Shown: piece by piece, positions 14,359 through 23,292 of the stretch
How the letters are laid out: every line of letters starts with the position of its first letter
Position numbering within the stretch: the first letter of the stretch is position 1
Assembly: GCA_001915925.1 (NCBI GenBank)
Contig: MNRL01000003.1
Coordinates: 1-29,705, forward strand
Direction of reading: 5' to 3'
DNA from: Clostridium sp. CAG:354_28_25
GTDB lineage: Bacteria > Bacillota > Clostridia > TANB77 > CAG-508
DNA: 29,705 nucleotides
Notes under the pieces: model-generated
Databases searched by the model: none
Seen by the model: only the letters and a program-made list of their open reading frames with translations
Told to the model about the DNA's origin: nothing
Program-made: the position numbers and the translations under genes

Positions 14359-14388
14359 TTGCCATAATTATGTAAATTATGTTAAAAT
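14359..14388 (+). promoter_or_regulatory. Candidate promoter for the 251-aa gene
   Basis: TTGCCA (14359-14364) and TAAAAT (14383-14388), spacer 18. A perfect palindrome GTTAGCTAAC (14344-14353) ends five bases before the -35. Confidence 0.4.
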
Positions 14389-14446
14389 AAAAATGTAACA
14401 AAGAAGTTGAAGATTCATGAAAATAGAAAAAAGGAGGAGTATAATT

Positions 14447-15202
14447 ATGAATCGGACATTAAATCAGGGGCGGCATGATGCCAATCCAAAGGTGGAAAAA
14501 AAGGAAAAAGAGCTCAATTTGATTTCAACAGAAAGAGTTTCATTTAGTCAGTGGGCCAGATTTATGGCATTTAAGAGCGAAAATATTAAGGTCGAAAACA
14601 CTGATTTCCTAATCGTCACTAGTAGTTCATTTTTTGGCATAAAAAAGTTGTATAGAAAAATACCAATAATGGTATTTCAGAAGAAAAATGAAAAGAGATA
14701 TGCTCTTTTACAGGGACAACCGAATATGGAATTTATGCGTACCGGTGATGATGCAGGATACGAGGGAACTTTTAACTATGTCGTAACCACAGAAGGTCAT
14801 GTAGGATATCTCATACCCTATGATCCAGAGTGGGACGAAAGAAAAGGACCTGAAATTGTTGGTAATAATCCGATGAATGCTTCAGCTATTGATGAACTGA
14901 ATCTTAACGAAAAAGATTTTGTTTTTCAGGCAGGAAGAAGATTAAGAGTTGGCGATTATTGCTGCAGTAAAAATTCTGGACTCTTAGAGAAAGCACAGAC
15001 ACTTTTGGGAAAAGTTAAAGGCGGAAGAGAAGTAAATATTCCCGAAGCTCTGACTGCAAAAGCAGGTGAACTCTGTACTGAACCGGTATCATTTCAGGTG
15101 AAAAGTACAAGCCTCAAAAAAGGCGTACAGATTATTTCGACTACAGATGGTCGAACTGGTTTTAACATCATTCATAAGAATGATGCCGGATTCTTTTTCT
15201 AA
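14447..15202 (+). CDS. Protein of unknown function (251 aa)
   Basis: I do not recognise a family. The 251-residue product has a polar N-terminal 25 residues, then probable beta-rich segments (TDFLIVTSSSFFGIKKLY, YVVTTEGHVGYLIPYDPEW), a paired cysteine at VGDYCCSKNSG and a hydrophobic-aromatic end (NDAGFFF). There is no signal peptide or membrane segment. I start at the ATG at 14447, with AGGAGGAG seven bases upstream; an in-frame ATG at 14417 lies before that SD and is unlikely. It is a single-gene unit with its own promoter and a very strong terminator. Codon use is less AT-rich than in topB or rplM and resembles the 173-aa gene and the GH13 gene. The Spo0A-box-like site upstream suggests expression linked to stationary phase or sporulation. 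Confidence 0.75.
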   Translation: MNRTLNQGRHDANPKVEKKEKELNLISTERVSFSQWARFMAFKSENIKVENTDFLIVTSSSFFGIKKLYRKIPIMVFQKKNEKRYALLQGQPNMEFMRTGDDAGYEGTFNYVVTTEGHVGYLIPYDPEWDERKGPEIVGNNPMNASAIDELNLNEKDFVFQAGRRLRVGDYCCSKNSGLLEKAQTLLGKVKGGREVNIPEALTAKAGELCTEPVSFQVKSTSLKKGVQIISTTDGRTGFNIIHKNDAGFFF

Positions 15203-15217
15203 TTTCTAACCAGCTAC

Positions 15218-15259
15218 AAACCCACTAATCAATAATCGAATTATTGACTAGTGGGTTTT
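15218..15259 (+). terminator. Long terminator after the 251-aa gene
   Basis: AAACCCACTA (15218-15227) pairs with TAGTGGGTTT (15249-15258) and TCAATAAT (15229-15236) with ATTATTGA (15240-15247), loop CGA, one A-C mismatch; T residues follow. Confidence 0.9.
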
Positions 15260-15302
15260 CTTATTATAATAAAAACAGTGTTAATAAATCACATTTTAGA
15301 CA

Positions 15303-15331
15303 TTGTAATTTCTTACCAAATACTATATAAT
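15303..15331 (+). promoter_or_regulatory. SigA promoter for topB
   Basis: TTGTAA (15303-15308), 17-base spacer, perfect TATAAT (15326-15331), 24 bases before the ATG. Confidence 0.6.
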
Positions 15332-15354
15332 TAAACAGCAGTAAGGAGAGTACA

Positions 15355-17262
15355 ATGGATAAAAATATACTAATAACAGAAAAGCCATCTGTAGCTATGC
15401 AAATGGCAAAAGCATTAAAAATAAATACTACAAGAAAAGACGGATACTTAGAAAGTAGTGAATGGATAGTTACATGGTGTGTAGGACATCTAGTAACAAT
15501 GAGTTATCCAGAAAAATATGATGAAAAACTAAAATTCTGGAGATTAGATACCCTACCATTTATACCAAAGGAATGGAAATATGAAGTTATTCCAAATGTA
15601 CAAAAACAATTTAATATAATAAAAGAACTATTAAATAGAGAAGATGTTAAAACTATATATGTAAGTACCGACTCTGGGCGTGAAGGGGAATATATATATC
15701 GTTTAGTAGATCAGATGATACATCCAGAAGGGAAAACTAAAAAAAGAGTATGGATAGATTCACAAACAGAGGAAGAAGTAATAAAAGGAATAAAAAATGC
15801 AAAAAATTTATCAGAATATGATAGTTTATCAGATGCAGCATATTTAAGAGCAAAAGAAGATTATTTAATAGGAATCAACTTCTCGAGATTACTTTCAATT
15901 ATTTATGGTAGGAAACTTGCAAAAGAAATAAATGAAGATAAAGCATCTATTTCAGTAGGAAGAGTTATGACATGTGTACTTGGAATGGTAGTTTCTAGAG
16001 AAAGAGAAATACGAAATTTTGTTAAAACTAAATATTATAAAATAATAGGAAAATTTGGAGATGAAAAATCTAATTTTGAAGCAGAGTGGAAAGTAACTGA
16101 AGATTCAAAATTGTATAATTCTAACAAATTATACAATGATAATGGATTCAAAAAATTGGATGATGCAAAAGCCTTTATTTTATCATTAAAAGATAAAGAG
16201 GCAATCGTAAAAGAAGTTAAGAAAAGTAAACAAAAGGAAAATCCACCATTATTATTTAATTTAGCAGAAATTCAAAATGAATGTACAAAAAGATTCAAAA
16301 TAAAGCCTGATGAAACACTAGAAATTATACAAAACTTATATGAAAATAAATTAGTAACATATCCAAGAACAGATGCGAGAGTTCTTTCAACTGCAGTTGC
16401 AAAAGAGATTACGAAAAACTTAAATGGAATTACTAAAGGGTTTAAAAATGAAGAAATCCAAGGCTATTTAAAAAAGATGATTGACGAGAAATATTCTACT
16501 AATTTAATAAAAACAAAATATGTAAATGATAGTAAAATAACAGATCATTATGCGATAATTCCAACTGGGCAAGGGTATGATAATTATGATAAATTACCAA
16601 AATTACAAAAAGATATTTATGAATTAATCGTAAAAAGATTTTTAGCAATATTTTATCCGGCTGCAGAATATAGCAAAGTTTCGGTAACTATAGATATAGA
16701 TAAAGAGTCATTTTTTGCAAATGGTAAAGTTTGTACCAAAGAAGGGTATTTAGAAATATTAAAACCAACTAAAGCCAAGAATTCAGAAGATAATGACATC
16801 TCAATTTTGACAACCTTAAAGAAAAATTCAAAAATCAATGTACAAAATTTCGAAACAAAAGATGCAGAGACTTCACCACCTTCAAGATATAATTCTGGGT
16901 CAATAATACTTGCTATGGAAAATGCAGGAAAATTAATTGAAGATGAAGAATTAAGGGAACAAATAAAAGGTGCAGGAATAGGGACAAGTGCAACAAGAGC
17001 AGAAATTATAAAAAAGTTGGAAAAGATAAAATATATTGCAATAAATTCAAAAACACAAATAATAACTCCTACCAATAAGGGTGAAGCAATTTATGATATA
17101 GTAAATTACTCTATGCCAGATATGTTAAATCCAAAATTAACAGCAAGTTGGGAAAAAGGTTTAGATATGGTTGCCAAAAAAGAAATAAAATCTGATGAAT
17201 TTACAATGAAATTAGAAAAATATATAAAATCTAAATTTGATAAATTAGTTATTAAAATGTAA
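15355..17262 (+). CDS. topB: DNA topoisomerase III (type IA)
   Basis: Topoisomerase III passes single DNA strands through transient breaks, resolving replication and recombination intermediates. The N-terminal Toprim domain has ITEKPSVAMQMAKAL with the catalytic glutamate and STDSGREGEYIYRLV with D106 and E110; DxGREGE rather than DxDREGE is usual in bacterial TopB. The catalytic tyrosine is Y336 in VTYPRTDAR. GAGIGTSATRAEIIKKL (about 540-556) is the conserved late motif. The length of 635 aa is slightly short because the C-terminal zinc-finger region is absent. The start is the ATG at 15355 behind AAGGAGAG. The patatin-like gene follows 13 bases downstream, so both may share a transcript. 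Codon use is native. Confidence 0.95.
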   Translation: MDKNILITEKPSVAMQMAKALKINTTRKDGYLESSEWIVTWCVGHLVTMSYPEKYDEKLKFWRLDTLPFIPKEWKYEVIPNVQKQFNIIKELLNREDVKTIYVSTDSGREGEYIYRLVDQMIHPEGKTKKRVWIDSQTEEEVIKGIKNAKNLSEYDSLSDAAYLRAKEDYLIGINFSRLLSIIYGRKLAKEINEDKASISVGRVMTCVLGMVVSREREIRNFVKTKYYKIIGKFGDEKSNFEAEWKVTEDSKLYNSNKLYNDNGFKKLDDAKAFILSLKDKEAIVKEVKKSKQKENPPLLFNLAEIQNECTKRFKIKPDETLEIIQNLYENKLVTYPRTDARVLSTAVAKEITKNLNGITKGFKNEEIQGYLKKMIDEKYSTNLIKTKYVNDSKITDHYAIIPTGQGYDNYDKLPKLQKDIYELIVKRFLAIFYPAAEYSKVSVTIDIDKESFFANGKVCTKEGYLEILKPTKAKNSEDNDISILTTLKKNSKINVQNFETKDAETSPPSRYNSGSIILAMENAGKLIEDEELREQIKGAGIGTSATRAEIIKKLEKIKYIAINSKTQIITPTNKGEAIYDIVNYSMPDMLNPKLTASWEKGLDMVAKKEIKSDEFTMKLEKYIKSKFDKLVIKM

Positions 17263-17275
17263 GGATGGTGATTAA

Positions 17276-18118
17276 ATGAAATTAGGATTAGCTATGTCTG
17301 GTGGAGGAATAAAGGGAGCTGCACATATAGGTGTAATACAGGCCTTGCAAGAAGAAAATATAAAAGTGGATATTGTAGGTGGTACGAGTATAGGAAGTAT
17401 TGTGGCAGCTCTTTACGCGATGGAATATACTCCAAACGAAATGCTAAAATTATTTAATTACTTTTCAAAGTTAATATTTAAAAACAGTGCAATGTACACA
17501 GATCCGAGAGGAAAAAAATTGCTAAGTATACAAGCAGGAGGTTTATATTCTGGAGAAAATATTGCATTTGCAATAGAAGAGGCTGGAAAATATAAAAAGA
17601 TAAAAAAATTGAAAGATTTAAAAGTTCCAATAGTTATTCCAGCAGTTGATTTAAGAGATTCAGAAAAATATGTTTTTACTAACATGGAAAAAATAAATGA
17701 CAAATATTTGAATAAAGCAGATATATCTGTAGCGGTAAGAGCAAGTTCGTCATACCCAGCTATTTTTGCACCATGTATTTATAATAAACATAAATTTGTA
17801 GATGGTGGAATACTGGATAATATACCTGTTGAAGAAGTAAAAAAAATAGGTGCAGATAAAGTTATCGCTATAAGATTTAAACTAAATAAGACATCAAGAA
17901 CGATTGGATTACGCTCAACATTAAATAAAGCGATTGATATAATGTTTTCAAAGATTGAAGGAGAAGAAGTAAAAAAAGCAGATTATGTAATAGAAATCGA
18001 TACACAAGATGTTAATCCATTTGATTTTAAACAAGCTAATAAATGCTATAAATATGGATACTTACAAGCGAAAAAGGAAATAGCTAATATTAAAAAAATG
18101 ATATATAAGGAGGATTAA
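17276..18118 (+). CDS. Patatin-like phospholipase
   Basis: A patatin-fold serine hydrolase of the RssA/YlbK type, probably a lipid acyl hydrolase with a Ser-Asp dyad. The oxyanion motif SGGGIKG is at 8-14, the nucleophile S38 lies in GGTSIGS, and the catalytic aspartate is D176 in VDGGILDN. There is no signal peptide or membrane anchor, so it is cytoplasmic. Length 280 aa is normal for this group. The start is the ATG at 17276 with AAGGATGGTG upstream. It lies between topB and the flavodiiron gene, whose ATG begins one base after its stop codon. Its physiological substrate cannot be told from sequence. Confidence 0.92.
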   Translation: MKLGLAMSGGGIKGAAHIGVIQALQEENIKVDIVGGTSIGSIVAALYAMEYTPNEMLKLFNYFSKLIFKNSAMYTDPRGKKLLSIQAGGLYSGENIAFAIEEAGKYKKIKKLKDLKVPIVIPAVDLRDSEKYVFTNMEKINDKYLNKADISVAVRASSSYPAIFAPCIYNKHKFVDGGILDNIPVEEVKKIGADKVIAIRFKLNKTSRTIGLRSTLNKAIDIMFSKIEGEEVKKADYVIEIDTQDVNPFDFKQANKCYKYGYLQAKKEIANIKKMIYKED

Positions 18119-18119
18119 T

Positions 18120-19316
18120 ATGTCAAAAGTAATTAACGAATATGTAAAATGGGTTGGAAAGACAGATTGGGAGCTTAAAAAATTTCATGGAGATGAATAT
18201 AACACAATAAATGGTTCATCATATAATAGTTATTTAATAGAAGATGAAAAAGTTGTTTTAATAGATACAGCGTGGAAACCATTTGACGAAGAATTTGTAG
18301 AAAATTTAAAGAAAGAAATCGATTTAAATAAAATAGATTATATAATTGCAAATCATGGAGAAGTGGATCATAGTGGAAGTTTGCCAAAACTTATGAAAGA
18401 AATACCAAATACTCCAATTTATTGTACAGCAAATGGTGTTAAATCAATAAAAGGACAATACCATGAAGATTGGAATTTTGTAACTGTAAAAACAGGAGAT
18501 ACATTAAATATAGGAAAACATACACTAACATTTATAGAAGCTCCAATGCTTCATTGGCCAGATACAATGTTTACTTATATGGATAAAGAAAATATATTAT
18601 TTAGTAATGATGCTTTTGGACAACATATTGCATCAGAATATTTATATGCAGATGAAATAAATCCATGTGTTTTATATAGTGAAGCAATAAAATATTATGC
18701 AAATATTGTTGCACCATTTAGTATGATGGTAAAAAATAAAATAAATGAAATTTTAAAAATGAATATACCAATTAATATGATATGCCCAAGCCATGGACTT
18801 ATTTGGAGAGAAAATCCATCAGATATAATAAATAGATATTATAAATGGGCAGATAACTATTCAGAAAATCAAATAACTATATTATATGATACTATGTGGA
18901 ATGATACTAGAAAAATGGCAGAAGCAATTGCTAAAGGAATAAAAGAAGCTAATAAAGAAATAGAAGTAGAAGTAAAAATAATAAATACTGCAAAATCAGA
19001 TAAAACTGAAATCGTAGCAGAAGTATTTAAATCTAAAGAAATAGTTGTTGGTTCACCAACTGTAAACAATGGATATTTATATTCTATAGCAGGAATAATG
19101 GAAATGATTAAAGGACTAAAATTAAAAACTAAAAAAGCTGCAGCATTTGGAAGTTATGGTTGGAGTGGTGAAGCAGTAAAATTGTTAAATGAAGAATTAA
19201 AAAAAGCTGGTTTTACACTTATCAATGATGGATTAAGATGTATGTGGACACCAACAGAAGAAAATATTAAAGAATGCATAGATTTTGGTAAAGAAATAGC
19301 TAAAGCTTGCGAATAA
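18120..19316 (+). CDS. fprA: FprA-type flavodiiron protein
   Basis: Flavodiiron proteins reduce oxygen to water, or nitric oxide to nitrous oxide, and protect anaerobes. The N-terminal metallo-beta-lactamase domain keeps the di-iron ligands: H79, E81, D83 and H84 in NHGEVDHSG, H145 in LHWPDTM, D164 in SNDAFG and H225 in PSHGLIW. A C-terminal flavodoxin domain starts near 250 with ILYDTMWNDTRKMA, which binds FMN. Length 398 aa is standard, with no rubredoxin or flavin-reductase extension, so electrons must come from a separate rubredoxin. The start is the ATG at 18120, behind AAGGAGGAT which lies within the end of the patatin-like gene, so the two are coupled. Confidence 0.97.
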   Translation: MSKVINEYVKWVGKTDWELKKFHGDEYNTINGSSYNSYLIEDEKVVLIDTAWKPFDEEFVENLKKEIDLNKIDYIIANHGEVDHSGSLPKLMKEIPNTPIYCTANGVKSIKGQYHEDWNFVTVKTGDTLNIGKHTLTFIEAPMLHWPDTMFTYMDKENILFSNDAFGQHIASEYLYADEINPCVLYSEAIKYYANIVAPFSMMVKNKINEILKMNIPINMICPSHGLIWRENPSDIINRYYKWADNYSENQITILYDTMWNDTRKMAEAIAKGIKEANKEIEVEVKIINTAKSDKTEIVAEVFKSKEIVVGSPTVNNGYLYSIAGIMEMIKGLKLKTKKAAAFGSYGWSGEAVKLLNEELKKAGFTLINDGLRCMWTPTEENIKECIDFGKEIAKACE

Positions 19317-19324
19317 ATTATTTT

Positions 19325-19352
19325 TTGATATATTACAAGAAAAAGCTACAAT
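19325..19352 (+). promoter_or_regulatory. Possible promoter for the murA-ftsQ operon
   Basis: TTGATA (19325-19330), 16-base spacer and TACAAT (19347-19352), about 65 bases before the murA ATG. Confidence 0.4.
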
Positions 19353-19417
19353 ACACACCTTTTGTAACTAGAAAACATAATATATAGCAAAAGCGTTATG
19401 AAAGGTGGTATAGGTTT

Positions 19418-20698
19418 ATGCAAAGTTACATAGTAAATGGTGGGGAAAAAATAGAAGGAGAAACAAAATCTTCAGGATCTAAAAATTCCTCACTACCAAT
19501 ATTGGCAGCAACTATTTTAAATACAGGCAAAACAGTTTTGAAAAATGTACCAGATATTCATGATACAAAGATTATGTTTGATATTATGAGATTATTAGGA
19601 TGCAAAATAAGCCAAGACAAAAATAAAATTATAATAGATTCTAGAAAGATAGAAAATTATGAAATTCCTGATGAATTAATGAGGCAAATGAGATCTTCTG
19701 TAATCTTGGCCGGATCAATACTAAGTAGAGTAAAGAAAGCAACATTTTCATATCCAGGTGGGTGTGATATAGGTGCTAGACCAATCGATTTACACTTAAA
19801 GGCTTTTAAAGATTTAGGTATAACTATAAAAGAAGAAAATGGAGAAATATTTTGTGATTCTAGTAACATGGAAACTGGCACGATTACGTTAGATTTTCCA
19901 AGTGTAGGAGCAACAGAAAATATAATATTGGCAGCAGTGCTTTCAAATAAAATAGTATATATAAAAAACGCTGCTATGGAACCAGAGATAGTGGACTTAC
20001 AAAATTATATAAATAAACTTGGAGGATGTGTTTCTGGAGCAGGGACAAAAGATATAAAAATTGTTGGAGTAGAAAAGTTAGAAGCAAATATAGAGTATGA
20101 AATAATGCCAGATAGAATAGAGATAGGAACTTTATTATGTGCAGCCGCCATTACAAATGGGAATATAACTATTAAAAACGTTAGAATAGAACATATTATC
20201 CCAATTGTATATAAGTTAGAGGAAATGGGATGTGAAATTAATTTAAAAGAAAAAGAAATTAATTTAATAGCAAATAATAGATTAAAATCATGCAATTTAA
20301 AAACAATGCCATATCCTGGATTCCCAACAGATATGCAGCCAATAATAGCAAGTTGTTTAGGAGTAGCTAAAGGAACGTCCATTATAGTAGAAAATATATT
20401 CGAAAATAGATACAAGTATTTGTCTGAATTAAAAAGAATGGGAACTAGAGTAACAATAGAAGGAAGAACAGCTATAATAAAAGGAATAAAAAGGTATAAT
20501 GCTGCAAAAGTAGAAGCAACAGATTTAAGAGGAGGAGCAGCTTTAGTATTAGCAGCATTAAATGCTAAAGGGAAAACAATTATATCTAATATAGGATATA
20601 TTTTACGTGGATATGAAAATATAGATGAAAAATTACGAAGGCTAGGGGCAAATATATACGTAGGAGAAGGTGAAATAATTGAAAAAGAAAAAAAATAA
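19418..20698 (+). CDS. murA: UDP-N-acetylglucosamine 1-carboxyvinyltransferase MurA
   Basis: MurA transfers enolpyruvate from PEP to UDP-GlcNAc, the first committed step of peptidoglycan synthesis, and is the fosfomycin target. The conserved SGSKNSSLPIL places the substrate lysine near 22, and the loop PGGCDIGARPIDLHL holds the active-site Cys at 116, so the protein should be fosfomycin-sensitive at this residue. The late motifs FPTDMQPII and EATDLRGGAALVLAAL are present. Length 426 aa is typical. The start is the ATG at 19418 behind AAAGGTGG. It takes the place usually held by murB or murG before divIB in Bacillus. ftsQ starts inside its last codons, overlapping by 20 bases, which implies translational coupling. 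Confidence 0.97.
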   Translation: MQSYIVNGGEKIEGETKSSGSKNSSLPILAATILNTGKTVLKNVPDIHDTKIMFDIMRLLGCKISQDKNKIIIDSRKIENYEIPDELMRQMRSSVILAGSILSRVKKATFSYPGGCDIGARPIDLHLKAFKDLGITIKEENGEIFCDSSNMETGTITLDFPSVGATENIILAAVLSNKIVYIKNAAMEPEIVDLQNYINKLGGCVSGAGTKDIKIVGVEKLEANIEYEIMPDRIEIGTLLCAAAITNGNITIKNVRIEHIIPIVYKLEEMGCEINLKEKEINLIANNRLKSCNLKTMPYPGFPTDMQPIIASCLGVAKGTSIIVENIFENRYKYLSELKRMGTRVTIEGRTAIIKGIKRYNAAKVEATDLRGGAALVLAALNAKGKTIISNIGYILRGYENIDEKLRRLGANIYVGEGEIIEKEKK

Positions 20699-21809
20699 TG
20701 AATTAGATTTTTATTATTTAAGTAAAGACAATAAAAATAAAAGGGTGCAGAATAAAAAGAAGCACCCTAAAAAGAAACTAAAAAAGGTAAATCCTGAACC
20801 TATGAATGATGATATGTTCAATATAGATAATGAGATAGTTATAGGAGTTACTGTTTTACCACCTAAAAATGGAAAGAGTGGTAGAAAAAATCAGTCAAAA
20901 AAGAAAGTTAAGAAACAAAAAAATAAAAAACAAGATGTTAGACCACAAAATAAGTTTGATGTAACCGATAAAGAGCCTAACAAAGTTCGACCAGTACAAA
21001 AAGGACAAGCTAAGAAAAATAGGCCTGTAAAACGTATTCCATATGAAGAAGAAAGAAAAAGAAGACAAAAAAGAGAAAAAAGATTTAGAATATTAAAAAT
21101 TATATTGAAAATATTACTTCTTTTTGCAATAATTATAGGAATATTACTATTTTTGTTTATTTCACCAGTATTTAATATTAAAAAGATAAATGTACAAGGA
21201 AACAGTAAAATCAATACAGAAGAAATAGAAAGTTTATCAAAAATAAATATGAACGAAAATATATTTAGATTTTCCTCTAGACAAATTGAAGAAAATGTAA
21301 AAGAAAATGCGTATATAGATACAGTAGAAGTGAAAAGGAAGATTCCCGATACCGTGGAAATTATTGTAACAGAAAGAGAAGCAAAATATCAGTTAGAATA
21401 TGGAAATGCCTTTGTCTACATAGATGGAAACGGAAATATATTAGAAACATCAAACGAAAACGCAAATTTACCTATAATTAGAGGCTATTCAACAGCCCAG
21501 GAGAATATACAAGTAGGAAACAAATTAGTAGATGAAGATTGTAATAAATTATTAACTGTAGAGAAATTTTTAAGGTCAGCAAAAAGTAATGAAATTTATG
21601 ATATAATTACATACATAGATATTTCAAATGATAGTGATTACAAATTTGAATTACCTTCGAAAGGTAAGGTAGCTTATTTGGGAGATGATACAAATATAAA
21701 TGATAAAATTGTAACATTAAAAGAAATATTAACCAGAGAAGAAGGTAAAAGCGGACAAATATTTATTAACGATTCAAATAAGATGCCATACTTTAGAGAA
21801 AATGTATAA
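20679..21809 (+). CDS. ftsQ: Cell division protein FtsQ/DivIB
   Basis: FtsQ/DivIB is a bitopic membrane protein of the divisome that links early and late division proteins. A long, very basic cytoplasmic tail of about 145 residues precedes one transmembrane segment (about 146-165, LKILLLFAIIIGILLFLFI). The POTRA domain follows (VFNIKKINVQGNSKINTEEIESLSKI), then the FtsQ beta domain to the C-terminus. At 376 residues the cytoplasmic tail is longer than usual and unusually rich in lysine. The start is TTG at 20679 behind AAGGTGA; it overlaps murA by 20 bases. The order ftsQ - DUF881 - DUF881 - sbp - ftsA - ftsZ is that of Bacillus and Clostridium. Confidence 0.93.
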   Translation: MKKKKNNELDFYYLSKDNKNKRVQNKKKHPKKKLKKVNPEPMNDDMFNIDNEIVIGVTVLPPKNGKSGRKNQSKKKVKKQKNKKQDVRPQNKFDVTDKEPNKVRPVQKGQAKKNRPVKRIPYEEERKRRQKREKRFRILKIILKILLLFAIIIGILLFLFISPVFNIKKINVQGNSKINTEEIESLSKINMNENIFRFSSRQIEENVKENAYIDTVEVKRKIPDTVEIIVTEREAKYQLEYGNAFVYIDGNGNILETSNENANLPIIRGYSTAQENIQVGNKLVDEDCNKLLTVEKFLRSAKSNEIYDIITYIDISNDSDYKFELPSKGKVAYLGDDTNINDKIVTLKEILTREEGKSGQIFINDSNKMPYFRENV

Positions 21810-21821
21810 AGGAGGGTTATT

Positions 21822-22562
21822 TTGAAAATCAAATATAACAAAAAGAATTTAAGTATAAGTATAGTAATAGGCATATTATGTATTTTATTAACATCTGGAA
21901 TAGTAGTTCAAATTAGAACTGTACAAAGCAATATTAGTATTTCAAATCCAGACTATGCAAATAATGACTTAAGAGATCAAGTACTAAAAAGTAAAGAAAA
22001 ATATGATAATGCATTTGCAGAACTAGAAAAAGTAAATAAGGAATTAGAGAAATATAGAACAAAAGTAACAGATAATGATAGTAGTGCTTCAGAAAAGCAA
22101 GAAGAACTTAAAAAAGATAATGCAATATTAGGTTTAAATGATGTTACAGGTGAAGGTGTTATAGTAACTTTAGATGATAATAAAAATGCAAGTGTTTCTT
22201 CTGTAACTGCTGGAGATGATATAAGTAATTATTTAGTTCATGAAATTGACTTATTAAAAATTGTAAATGAATTAAAAAATGCAGGAGCAATAGCAATATC
22301 AATAAATGACCAAAGAATAATTCCTACTACTTCAATTAATTGTGCTGGCAACATTACAAGGGTAAATGGTGAAATTGTAGGTACACCGTTCGTTATAAAA
22401 GCAATTGGTGGAAGTTTTGACACACTAGAAAGACCTGGTGGATACATAGATTGGTTAAGAGAAGATTATGGAATAGATATAAAAGTAAAAAAACAAAGTA
22501 ATTTAACGATAGAAAAATATAATGGTGTTATTAATTATAAATATGCAAAAGAAGTAGAGTAG
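21822..22562 (+). CDS. ylxW: DUF881 family membrane-anchored protein (first copy)
   Basis: DUF881 proteins sit between divIB and sbp in Firmicutes; their function is not established, although the position suggests a division or wall role. Residues 11-30 form the single N-terminal transmembrane helix (IVIGILCILLTSGIVVQI), residues about 50-90 are a coiled coil, and the rest is the DUF881 domain with LNDVTGEGVIVTLDD, LLKIVNELKNAGAIAISIND and the final DYGIDIKVKKQSNLTIEKYN. The topology puts the domain outside. The start is TTG at 21822, behind AGGAGGG. The 246-residue product is followed three bases later by a paralogue, as in B. subtilis ylxW-ylxX. Confidence 0.85.
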   Translation: MKIKYNKKNLSISIVIGILCILLTSGIVVQIRTVQSNISISNPDYANNDLRDQVLKSKEKYDNAFAELEKVNKELEKYRTKVTDNDSSASEKQEELKKDNAILGLNDVTGEGVIVTLDDNKNASVSSVTAGDDISNYLVHEIDLLKIVNELKNAGAIAISINDQRIIPTTSINCAGNITRVNGEIVGTPFVIKAIGGSFDTLERPGGYIDWLREDYGIDIKVKKQSNLTIEKYNGVINYKYAKEVE

Positions 22563-22577
22563 GAGGTGAAACTAATC

Positions 22578-23276
22578 TTGAAAGAAATAAAAAAAGGTAA
22601 AATCACGATGACAGTAATTATAGGAATAATGTGTTTTATTCTGGTATATATAATGTTTATGCAATTTAAAGTCGTTAATCAAACAGATATTACTTCTTTA
22701 ACTACGAAAAGAGAAGGGGAGCTAAGACAAGAGTTAGAATCTTGGCAAAGTAGATATGAAGATACTTCAAATCAGTTAGAACAAGCTAAAGCAAATTTAG
22801 AGGAATATAAAAATAAGATCGATGATACTCAAGCTTCTTCAGAACTGTTAGATAAGGAATTGCAACAAGCGGATTTGTATTTGGGAAAGACTGATGTAGA
22901 GGGAGCAGGAATTATAATAAATTTATCAGATGGTACCTCTAACATAATTGCAGAAGATTTAATAAATTTAATGAATGAACTAAAGACTGCAGAGGCAGAA
23001 GCAATATCTGTTAATGGACAAAGGGTAACTAATTTAACAGAGTTTGCTGATGTAGATTCTTACATAGTGGTTAATGGTACAAGATTATCTTCACCTTATA
23101 CCATACAAGTAATTGGAAATCAGAAATACTTAGAAAGTGGTATTACTGCTAAAGGTGGTTTTTCTGATGATATGACATCAAATGGGAAAAATATATCAAT
23201 TACAGAAGATAACAATATTAAGATTTTAAAATATAATGGTGATTTCGAGATAGATGAGGGAATTACTATAGATTAA
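22578..23276 (+). CDS. ylxX: DUF881 family membrane-anchored protein (second copy)
   Basis: This is the second of a tandem DUF881 pair, with the same layout: a transmembrane helix near residues 10-30, a coiled coil rich in Glu, Gln and Lys (about 40-85), and an outer domain including DVEGAGIIINLSDG and LINLMNELKTAEAEAISVNG. The two copies share pattern but are clearly diverged. I start at TTG 22578, nine bases after AGGAGGTG; an upstream GTG at 22566 overlaps that SD and would add four residues. Length 232 aa. sbp follows 16 bases later. Tandem retention suggests a heteromeric pair at the septum, which is inference. Confidence 0.85.
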   Translation: MKEIKKGKITMTVIIGIMCFILVYIMFMQFKVVNQTDITSLTTKREGELRQELESWQSRYEDTSNQLEQAKANLEEYKNKIDDTQASSELLDKELQQADLYLGKTDVEGAGIIINLSDGTSNIIAEDLINLMNELKTAEAEAISVNGQRVTNLTEFADVDSYIVVNGTRLSSPYTIQVIGNQKYLESGITAKGGFSDDMTSNGKNISITEDNNIKILKYNGDFEIDEGITID

Positions 23277-23292
23277 AAGAGGAGGAATTAAA

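Noticed and set aside
15670..15684. DxG in place of DxD in the Toprim motif of topoisomerase III as a lost metal ligand
   Set aside because: DxGREGE is common in bacterial TopB proteins as I recall, so this is not a defect.
19331..19367. Imperfect inverted repeat TTACAA...TTTTGTAA before murA as a terminator for fprA
   Set aside because: The arms pair poorly, and no T tract follows; it overlaps the candidate promoter.
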